DNA of 64,000 nt from Gimesia algae (lineage in GTDB: Bacteria; Planctomycetota; Planctomycetia; Planctomycetales; Planctomycetaceae): positions 6,751,096 through 6,815,095 of the forward strand of contig NZ_CP036343.1 in assembly GCF_007746795.1 (NCBI RefSeq). Direction: 5' to 3'. Shown here piece after piece: positions 56,883-64,000 of the stretch (the first letter of the stretch is position 1; each line of letters begins with the position of its first letter). A program made the translations under genes and the position numbers. Under the pieces are notes generated by a model. That model ran no database searches, had not been told where the DNA came from, and saw only the letters and a list, made by a program, of their open reading frames with translations.

Positions 56883-58604
56883 GGTTCTCCCGCACTTTTG
56901 ATGATTAAGCGTTATTCAGGAACCGGGCTCGCAGTAAATCAAAGCTCGCCCTCCCATACATCTGTCGTTTGACCATTTTCAGACGATTGACCTGACCTTC
57001 CGCCTGGCCATTACTCCATCGCTGCTTTTACAGCCTCTTCATCTCGTTTTAAACTCTTTCCGAAACGACGAATATCAATGGGAGCATTTTCAGAACAGGC
57101 TCGTTCCAACCAATTGTCCCAACCGGCACTGTTTTGCTGCTGAATGAATGTTTGAAATTCATGAATCAATTTTGTGGCTTGAAAAATCATCGGTGTCCGC
57201 AAAAGTTCTATCACCAGTTTTTTCTCGTTACGCGCCAGTTCATCGGTGGGTTTCCAAAGTAGCCAGGAAAGACACATTGAAGAGGGCTGTGGCACTGACT
57301 GCCCATTATGTAGTATTCTTTTTCCATCTCCCGAAGTTTGCAGATTCTTTCTCCAGAACGCAACCTTTCGATTCACGACGGAATAAGAACCTTCGAATCC
57401 CAGCGCTTTCAACCGTTTCCACAAAACGGTTGCCCTGGTCACTCCTGCATCCCACATTGATTTCAATTCATCCAGGTAAGGATCAAGACAACTTGTCCCG
57501 GATCGTTTTGCCCGTTCTGGAAAAGTGTCAGCGCTTAAATAGCGTCGCACAGTTCTCCGACCGGCTCGAAGCTGACTGGCGATTTTACGAATGGACATCC
57601 CACTCTGATGAAGTTCACAAATCTGTTCATACATCATCCGTTATTTATTGCGACTGATATTCTCAGTGTTGGGGGTAGTGGAAGAATTGCTGGGTTGCAT
57701 AGAATCAAGTGGCTGATTTGAGGATAACTGAGATTCACGCTCAGCAAGCAGTTTGACACTCTCACGAACTTGCTTCTGATGGCGGTCAATGACTTTTTGT
57801 AAAGTTTCGCGGGCATTTTTTAACAGATGCCAGCGGTCTGCGACCTGGATTGCCTGTGGAGCGCCTTGAGCCGCTCCTTTGGCATATTCTCCCCCACGAT
57901 CACGGCTGATAATTTCCACTCCAGGATGTGAAACCAACCAGCCTGCCAGGGTATTTGAAGTACGGTCTGGAAATAAATCAATGACCTGACGTTTTTCCAG
58001 ATCACACAAAATCGTTCCATAGCGTTGTCCACGTCGCATGGCCCAGTCGTCTACTCCCAACACCCGAACGGATGAGTCATCTGGTCGGGAACTGGCACGA
58101 ATCCGTCTTAGAAGAGTTTCCGCACTGCAGGGCATTCCTAAAAATCTGGAGAGCTGTTTTCCCGGCTCTCCCCCAGCAGTAACCCTATCTGTTGCTGGAC
58201 CTTAGAAAGTCGGATAGTTGTTCTCGCATGAGGCTGAATCAAATCAGTGAAACGTTCTGTAAAGATTTTGCGTTTGCAGCTTTGATTAATACAGACGAAT
58301 CGTCGGACCTGGAGAATGAGCTGTGTCTTTTGACCAAAGCAAGGGAGGTCACCCGGCAAATGCGTGTATCGACTGTGGATACGGTGAGAATTTTGTTGGC
58401 ATTCAGGGCAACAATCCTGTGAATTGACCGCTTGAAGGTAAATCAGTAAATGATTTTCATCTTGGACCATCCGTTGAATTTTCAATCCATGAATTTTGGG
58501 GAACACAATGAAATCAGACATCCTTACTACTCCGTTATTCAGGAACAAACCCCCGAATTATACGGATTATCAGACTCTCAGATCATCAAAAGTGCGGGAG
58601 AACC
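56883..58604 (-). mobile_element. ISL3-family element
   Basis: Perfect 23-bp inverted repeats at 56883-56905 and 58582-58604 (starting GGTTCTCCCGCAC). GCAAAAG occurs next to each end (56874 and 58605), probably part of an 8-bp target duplication. The transposase is broken into three frames. Confidence 0.9.
57011..58548 (-). pseudogene. ISL3-family transposase, frameshifted
   Basis: Three consecutive frames: the zinc-finger N-terminus (58138-58548: CCPECQQNSHRIHSRYTH...CINQSCKRKIFTERF), the catalytic middle (57641-58135: VLGVDDWAMRRGQRYGTILCDLEKRQVIDLFPDR, ISRDRGGEYAKGA, VADRWHLLKNARE) and the C-terminus (57011-57637: HTH MSIRKIASQLRAGRRTVRRYL). The usual end (NGQAEGQVNRLKMVKRQMYGRASFDLLRARFL) continues in a third frame to about 56930. 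Inactive. Confidence 0.88.
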
Positions 58605-59114
58605 GCAAAAGGGGACCACTTGCGCGTTGAAAGTGGCCCCACCTGGAATTGAAATGTTCAGTGGGTGGAACACTGAGGTTTTTTGCAGAACAGAACGTTC
58701 TGCGTTACACACAACATAGATAACAAGCGGTTTTTACTTCGCTTTTGACCGGGATGGTCTCAGCTTGGCACCATTATTTACTGCAAGCGACGAATCCTCG
58801 TATCCATGTCGCTCAAGGCGAACGGTTTATTCCAATCGTACTGGCTTGACCTGTCGAGCCATTTTAAGAACCGCATCAGTGTCCCAAGGTAGTTTCAGGC
58901 AGACTTCGCAGTCATCGGCTCTTTTGTTCCAATCTTGCACGGTCGACGCCTCTAGTAGGCGATCAATTCGCTGACGGCATCAGCGTCGAGCTTTGTTAGC
59001 AGGATGTCCGCGTAATGTTTGCAGAGATTCTTGGTTTGCCGAACCTGTGTTCGGCCCCATGGCGTAATCTGCTCGGTCTCAGGCCGGAAGTATTCCTTGT
59101 CGAGAAACTTCTGG
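58605..59114. other. Remnant stretch between IS elements
   Basis: No intact gene. 58724-58745 repeats AGCGGTTTTTACTTCGCTTTTG, found also at the IS21 remnant end (35514-35535). On the minus strand, about 59113-58956 reads YQKFLDKEYFRPETEQITPWGRTQVRQTKNLCKHYADILLTKLDADAVSELIAY and a stop, the C-terminal end of some protein I do not recognise. Confidence 0.4.
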
Positions 59115-60908
59115 TAGCTAGTGTCTGATCCGAAAGTGTTTTGGTTCGTAAATAATAGCGTGAAATTGTGAGAACGCTCCTCGAAGATGAGGCATTGATT
59201 CGTATTACTTGTTGAAAAGACCAGTAAAACGGGATCAACAAATTCAATCTTCGAGGAGCCAAGGATGAGAAAATCATACTCGAATCAGCTGCGACTGGAC
59301 AGCGTTCCGATCGAACAGGTAGAGTTAAATCTGGAATCACGGGACCGCATCGTTCCCATTCTTCGCGCACTGCAGTTCCTGTATTTGGACCGCAGGCTTG
59401 TCGATGAAATACTGCAGTGGATCGCCGACGATGTCAACAGCGATAGTCGCACCGACACAGGTCGAACGGGGATGGAATACTGGCATATCTGTGTGCTGGC
59501 AGCCGTGCGACTGGGCTGCAACTTCACCTATGATCAGCTGCAGGATCTTGCTGAAAATCACCGCAAGCTGCGCGCCATCATGGGAGTCGGCGACTGAGAT
59601 GACAGGCCCTTCAAATGGCGAACCATCCGCAACAACATTCGACTCCTGCAACCGGAGACCATTGCACGCATCAACCAGGCCATCGTCAGTGCAGGACACG
59701 CGTTTGATCCCGCTGCCATCGAAAAGGTGCGGGCCGATTCGTTCGTGATGGAAACGAACATTCATTATCCTACGGAAAGCAGTTTGCTGTACGACGGGCT
59801 GCGGAAAATCATTCCTCAGTGCGTGAGGCTGGCCGAAGCACACGGCGTGGACGGATGGCGTCAGTATGCTCACCTCTTGAAAAAAATCAAACAACTCAAT
59901 CGAGACATCAATCGCATTGCGACAAAGAAAGGTCCCCTCTACAAAACGCGACTCCAGCCGCTTTACCGCGAACTCCTGCAGAAAGCGGCCGTCTTGACGC
60001 AGCGTGCGCGCGACCTCTGCCTGGTCACGGGTCAGCGGCTGCCGGAGATCGCCGACCTGTTCGGGCCGAACACTCTGCAGGCGTTGATCGTACGCACAGA
60101 GCAAGTCGCGGACACGACCCGGCGACGTATCATCCACGGCGAAACAGTTGCCAACAGCGACAAGCTCTTCAGTATTTTCGAGCCGCATACTCAGCTTTAC
60201 AAACGTGGCAAGGCCGGTCAGCCGATACAGTTTGGTCGTCAGGTTCTGGTATTCGAAGATGCGGCTGGCTTCATTGTGCGCGCCGTTTTGATGAAACGCG
60301 ATGAAGGCGACAAACAAGTGGCAGTCCGTGAGACGAAGTCTTTTCAAAATGACTTTCAAAACCGCGTGAAGCGTCTGTCATTCGACCGTGGATTTCATTC
60401 TCCCGACAACCAGAGGGAACTCGCCGAGCTTGTCGATCACCTGTGTCTTCCCAGAACCGGCGTCAAGCAGTCGGCGGTTCAACAGACCGATGACGAGTTT
60501 CGATCATCTCAGCAGAATCATTCGGGAGTGGAATCAATGATCGGAGCGTTGCAGAGCGGGAACGCGATGTCGCGACCGTTCGGAGATCGGTTTTGAACGC
60601 TACCTGCAACTGGGCATTCTGGGGCGAAACCTGCACACGCTCGGTCGGATGCTCATCGCCCGGGAGAATCAAAACGCGGCCGCCGCTCACAGTCGCCGCA
60701 AAGCGGCCTGAGACAGTCGCGATCAATACGAGAGAGGGAAACCAGGGAAGAACGTACGCGCGGCATTGTCTGATGAAGTCGAAATCCCCGCCAAAATCAT
60801 CCGAACGCAGCAAGCGGAGATCCGATAGCAACAATCTCCACGATCCACTACCACCGCGTTACCACGTAAAATTCCGTACGAACCCACTTTCGGGACACCC
60901 ACTAGCTA
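59115..60908 (+). mobile_element. ISNCY-family element
   Basis: The ends are imperfect inverted repeats, TAGCTAGTGTCTGATCCG and, inverted, TAGCTAGTGGGTGTCCCG, continuing AAAGTG in both. It contains one degenerate transposase gene (59265-60711). Confidence 0.75.
59265..60711 (+). pseudogene. ISNCY-family transposase with nonsense codon and frameshift
   Basis: Reads MRKSYSNQLRLDSVPIEQVELN...DTGRTGMEYWHICVLAAVRLGCNFTYDQLQ...IMGVGD, then TGA (59595-59597) where the family has Trp, and continues in the same frame DDRPFKWRTIRNNI...VRADSFVMETNIHYPTESSLLYDGLRKI. A second break near 60560 moves the end (RSEIGFERYLQLGILGRNLHTLGRMLIARENQN) to another frame, ending at 60711. Inactive. Confidence 0.85.
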
Positions 60909-61551
60909 TCAGAGAATCGATTGAATAGTTTTCTAATTCAATGAATAGTTTCTGAAGCTATTTGTAGCAGCGTCTGTTCGACGAATGTCTGCAAAATCTT
61001 TTCTTGCTCAAGTCGAGCATTATTTTGCAGACAGTATTCAAAAGCTATTACTTCGCTCTCTGTCAAGTTGCAGGCATGGGATGCATTGTTCCATTCCTAC
61101 TGACGATCTCAGTTTCATGGCTGAGCAGAGTCTTTTGATCCATCATGATGTTCTGTACCTGTGGGAAGAAATTCCGCAATTGAGACAAAACTAGAAACCC
61201 GTCCACGTCTATGCCCCCCAGTAAAGTATATGATTCTCTTTCAGCCAGGACAGATTTTCCAGACGACTGCCAGCATTCCCATCGCCACGGATTGCAATTC
61301 CACGTTCAAGCGGTGGTGAAATATACGTGCGTATATGCACCCAAGCTATTCGCTGCGCGCTAAGGAGAGCCAAGTCCGCCTGAAGCCATTGATTCCCCCC
61401 TCAGCGACTCACCAATCGCCCCCACTTCGGTCACAATTCACACTCGCTAACTCAACAGCAACCGCCGTGCCGAATACTATTGACTGCGTCCTCTTTTGTT
61501 GTCCCCTGAGTTATTCGACTGCATGGATAGCCACTTCGGAACCTGACCTGT
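60909..61551. other. Non-coding stretch
   Basis: About 640 nt without a supported gene. A 69-aa plus-strand frame at 60985-61194 has neither SD nor recognisable family. No strong repeat seen. Confidence 0.4.
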
Positions 61552-61959
61552 TTATATGGCTTTGCTCAACTCTTTTATCAGGCGGTTGATCTCAGCCATG
61601 GATTTTCGGTGATGTTCAGCCAGATGCTTGTGAGCTTCACGCGTTTTCTGGTGCAGGACATCAAATTCCTGATGCTCGGTGATTAGTGTCTTATGCTCAG
61701 AGTTTTCGCCGGTCGCCTCGTGTCGTGCGATCTCGTGCTCGTGATGTTGGACGTGCATCTCATGCCGATTGATTTCCAGGTAGTGATCTTCCAGGACGAC
61801 ATCGTGCTGAAGGATGTAAGCCTGCGCTTGCACAAGTACTGCGAGGGCCTTTTTATGCTCCGCTCTCCAAACGCCGATGTCGTCCAGCCAACTGGCATGT
61901 TCGCTCTGCGCCTGACGATGGTCCTGATGCATGGCGAGATGTTCTTGTTCGGTACTCAT
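61552..61959 (-). CDS. His-rich coiled-coil protein (intact paralogue)
   Basis: A 135-aa soluble protein, almost entirely one or two long helices, with about 20 His, many in HxxxH-type spacing (HEMHVQHHEHEIARHE, HKHLAEHHRK). It could bind metal ions; the family is unknown to me. SD GGGAGAAAAG lies just before the ATG. It is paralogous to the gene split at 41302-44134. Downstream of LDH-like remnant sequence in both places. Confidence 0.7.
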   Translation of the reverse strand: MSTEQEHLAMHQDHRQAQSEHASWLDDIGVWRAEHKKALAVLVQAQAYILQHDVVLEDHYLEINRHEMHVQHHEHEIARHEATGENSEHKTLITEHQEFDVLHQKTREAHKHLAEHHRKSMAEINRLIKELSKAI

Positions 61960-62102
61960 TACTTTTCTCCCTGGGATTGAAAGTATCGTTCACGGTACAT
62001 AACACAAACCAGCCGTCACACTGTACGACGGCGTGTAACATTGAGAGTGATTGTGTTGCAGTTTCGTTAACCCTTGTTTTCTATCACTACGATAAGATCA
62101 CC

Positions 62103-62210
62103 TCACGACAGAAACGAGTCGATTCCAGTGCGAATCACGCTGACACTGTTCTGCAATGTGGTCTGTTCTTGCTCGCTCAATTGTAACAGCAGCGCCGTGA
62201 AAATGCCATC
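62103..62210 (-). pseudogene. Lactate dehydrogenase C-terminal remnant
   Basis: The frame reads TALLLQLSEQEQTTLQNSVSVIRTGIDSFLS and a stop, matching the last helix of L-lactate dehydrogenases (compare [23 protein letters not shown] at 46125). It is fused in frame to IS1380 transposase sequence upstream, so it is only a relic. 144 nt before the His-rich gene. Confidence 0.65.
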
Positions 62211-62417
62211 ATGACGGGTGAGCAAATGCGAGATTTCCCGCTCCAATACGGCGTTGGCTTTGAGGCGAACGACGTAACGATAGCCTGCTTTCTCCAGCAC
62301 ACGATACAGCGCTGGAATGGCGAACGCCGTATCGCCGTGGAAGAACTTCGGAATGTCCAAATGCCGATACCGTTCGATCACCGGCAGCAGCACCTTCCGC
62401 CAGTATTTCGCTGACAT
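62211..62417 (-). pseudogene. IS1380-family transposase fragment
   Basis: Reads MSAKYWRKVLLPVIERYRHLDIPKFFHGDTAFAIPALYRVLEKAGYRYVVRLKANAVLEREISHLLTR, the middle of an IS1380 transposase including the Asp of GDTAFA. Cut by IS110 copy 2 at the 5' side and by LDH remnant sequence at the 3' side. The part that should follow is like the remnant at 36250-36935. Confidence 0.8.
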
Positions 62418-62513
62418 GATACTATGACCGCCGTGTCAAGCCTCTTCCCTGAAACGTTATAATGAGTGTTCCAGTTATCCAAGATCTGAACATTCTACAA
62501 AGGAGGTAAATCC

Positions 62514-63518
62514 ATGTGGCACATTGGTATCGATCTTCATCGGAGGACGGTTGTCATGTCGGCGGTCAATGATTCTGGAGAAGTTGTCTCTCCTGTGACA
62601 ATTGAGTGTCTGAACACAAATGCGATTCTCGATTTTCTACAACCACTCAAACCTTTCCGGGCGGTTGTCGAGTCTACTGCGACCTATCGCTGGCTTTATA
62701 AATTACTCTCTGAGGAAGGAACCATTCTGTTGGCTCATCCTGCAAAATTACGCTTGATGATTCAACGACGAGCCAAAACAGATCGCCTGGACTGTCAACT
62801 CCTGGTGAATCTGTTACGGATTAACCAGATCCCACTCTCCTATATTCCCCCAGACGATTATCAGCAACTGAGAGAAATCACACGCCACCGCGCCGGACTA
62901 GCTCGTGACAGAGCTCAGATCAAGATTGGTTTACGCGCATTATTGGCGCGTAATAACCAGGACGCCCCCTATCGAATCCCTTTTGGTCCTCGAGGAATCA
63001 AATGGTTCCGGGATCAATCGTTTTCGTCCATTGACAATCTGATCCGTGATGAGCTAATCACTCGGCTTGATCACTTTACAGAGCAAATTAACGTGATCGA
63101 TCAGCAACTGGAAGAACTACAAGTATCCTTTCCTCAGGTAGAAGCATTACTCAATATTCACGGAATCGGACTGTATACTGCTCTGGTCATTGTCGCCGAA
63201 CTGGGGGAAGTCGAACGATTTCGCTCTGCAAAACAAGTAGGGGCTTATGCAGGATTGACATCGAAAGTGAATCAATCGGGAGGTCACTGTTATTATGGCT
63301 CCATTACCAGGCAAGGACCTCCCTGGTTACGTTGGGTTCTGACCGAAGTAGCGATTCACGTGATTCGGCGCGATGTTCCCTTGAAAAGGTTTTATACCCG
63401 AATTCGTAAACGATCTGGAGCCAAGAAAGCCCGGGTTGCTGTAGCTTGCAAACTCGCGGAGATTTCCTGGAAACGATTATTCCGTTGGCAGACTGAGCAT
63501 TCAGTACAACCGGTTTGA
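62514..63518 (+). CDS. IS110-family transposase (copy 2)
   Basis: A 334-aa protein identical to copy 1 over its full length, with the DEDD residues and the YAGLTSKVNQSGG serine region intact, and SD AAAGGAGGT. Identity of the two copies points to recent duplication. Confidence 0.95.
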   Translation: MWHIGIDLHRRTVVMSAVNDSGEVVSPVTIECLNTNAILDFLQPLKPFRAVVESTATYRWLYKLLSEEGTILLAHPAKLRLMIQRRAKTDRLDCQLLVNLLRINQIPLSYIPPDDYQQLREITRHRAGLARDRAQIKIGLRALLARNNQDAPYRIPFGPRGIKWFRDQSFSSIDNLIRDELITRLDHFTEQINVIDQQLEELQVSFPQVEALLNIHGIGLYTALVIVAELGEVERFRSAKQVGAYAGLTSKVNQSGGHCYYGSITRQGPPWLRWVLTEVAIHVIRRDVPLKRFYTRIRKRSGAKKARVAVACKLAEISWKRLFRWQTEHSVQPV

Positions 63519-63712
63519 AAGAGAGAAGAGATAATTTACGCGAAAGCAGTGAGTTCGGCCCGCGAAGGGGGCTGGTGAGGAATACTCTGCACCGGTGACG
63601 TGAATGGGCGGCTCACTGATTGAATTGTAATCTGCGCGACGGCGTTCAGCCGGACGGCGCGAATGGGTGCCTATATCCGCGTAAATTTAAAATCGAGAAA
63701 ACAATTGAAACG
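63519..63712 (+). ncRNA. Candidate bridge RNA region of IS110 copy 2
   Basis: The 3' non-coding part of the element, between the transposase stop and the right inverted repeat. Same sequence and pairing potential as the copy 1 region (33990-34191 complement). Position fits IS1111-type bridge RNA; transcription is inferred. Confidence 0.5.
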
Positions 63713-63734
63713 GAGGCTTGACACGGCGTAAGTC

Positions 63735-63872
63735 ATGGGTGCCGGGATGGGAGTTGCTGAATTACGCCGTCTGAAGCAACTCGAGGAAGAAAATAAAAAA
63801 CTGAAACAACTTGTAGCCGATCTCAGCCTGGATAAGAAAATGTTGCAGGATGTCGTCCAGGGAAAGGTATGA
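63735..63872 (+). pseudogene. IS3-family orfA fragment
   Basis: Encodes GAGMGVAELRRLKQLEEENKKLKQLVADLSLDKKMLQDVVQGKV, the C-terminal leucine-zipper half of an IS3-group OrfA. The N-terminal HTH half is replaced by the IS110 end at 63743. It ends ATGA-coupled to orfB. Confidence 0.88.
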
Positions 63873-64000
63873 GGTCTGATCGTCGTCGAACAGTGGTGAA
63901 ACGGCTGCAGCACGCTTATGAAATCAGTGAACGCCGAGCTTGTCGTGCTTTACGGTTTCCACGTGCCAGCCACCGTTACAAAAGCGTTCGAGACGAGCGG
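63869..64000 (+). CDS. IS3-family orfB transposase (5' part, runs off window)
   Basis: Starts MRSDRRRTVVKRLQHAYEISERRACRALRFPRASHRYKS, the N-terminal HTH_21-like region of IS3-group OrfB. Partial at the window edge; overlaps orfA by ATGA. Confidence 0.85.
   Translation, partial: MRSDRRRTVVKRLQHAYEISERRACRALRFPRASHRYKSVRDER

Larger units (their letters stand above)
62412..63743 (+). mobile_element. IS110/IS1111-type element, copy 2
   Basis: 1332 bp, the inverted counterpart of 33967-35298. Inverted repeats GCCGTGTCAAGCCTC (62430-62444) and GAGGCTTGACACGGC (63713-63727). The outer flank is an IS3-family orfA; the inner flank is an IS1380 fragment. A -10-like TATAAT (62458-62463) lies before the transposase. 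Confidence 0.92.

Noticed and set aside
56571..56972. 133-aa plus-strand frame
   Set aside because: Antisense of the IS66 TnpC remnant.
60985..61194. 69-aa frame
   Set aside because: No SD, no family resemblance, in a region of IS debris.

Overview
The window looks like accessory DNA from a planctomycete (Gimesia/Planctomyces-like is my best guess). This rests on the protein families present (a DUF1257/DUF2997/Ycf46-type AAA ATPase set beside ubiquitin-like genes, a DUF5685 protein, ISNCY and IS1380 elements) and on mixed base composition, not on a phylogenetic marker. Almost all of it is mobile or recently shuffled: two tyrosine recombinases, a two-gene large serine recombinase, an IS91-type element with its own tyrosine recombinase, two copies of one IS110/IS1111-type element, and whole or broken IS3, IS5, IS21, IS66, IS630, IS1380, ISL3 and ISNCY elements.

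Layout. 1-5 kb: tRNA-Ser(CGA), an integrase beside it, then a small DNA-binding-like protein and a three-Cys-motif/TcmP gene pair. 5.3-6.8 kb: a divergent XRE regulator and a DUF5685 protein with a Cys-rich tail. 6.9-9.5 kb: the IS91-type element. 9.6-17.5 kb: the most interesting block, about fourteen same-strand genes. Its 3' half encodes what reads as a complete ubiquitin-like conjugation set: a beta-grasp Ubl, an E2-like domain fused to a 23-cysteine RING-like region, a JAMM protease and an E1-like adenylyltransferase. Its 5' half encodes a lipoprotein with a membrane segment and coiled coil, DUF1257, DUF2997, a TOPRIM-like protein and a Ycf46-like AAA ATPase. 17.4-23.8 kb: a second tyrosine recombinase, an unknown 442-aa protein and a serine recombinase split into catalytic and coiled-coil/HTH genes. 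24.4-31.8 kb: a broken di-haem peroxidase, a ferritin-like protein, a secreted acetolactate-decarboxylase-like protein and a ccoSNOP-ccoI operon (cbb3 oxidase with a mono-haem CcoP, plus copper ATPase).

31.9-64 kb: an IS-rich region in which two inverted 1332-bp IS110 copies (33967-35298 and 62412-63743) bracket a visibly GC-richer central-metabolism island. Its plus-strand part holds a shortened phosphohexomutase, gpmA, a PfkB-type phosphofructokinase and a class I aldolase. Its tightly packed minus-strand operon reads CMD-pdhA-pdhB-pdhC-pta-ackA-eno-ppsA, followed by a deleted lactate dehydrogenase, a peroxiredoxin and a broken di-haem peroxidase. Together these would connect triose phosphates, PEP, pyruvate, acetyl-CoA and acetate with ATP gain. 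Gene decay is common: in-frame deletions, nonsense codons, and a His-rich gene cut by an IS630 element that was itself cut by an IS5 element.
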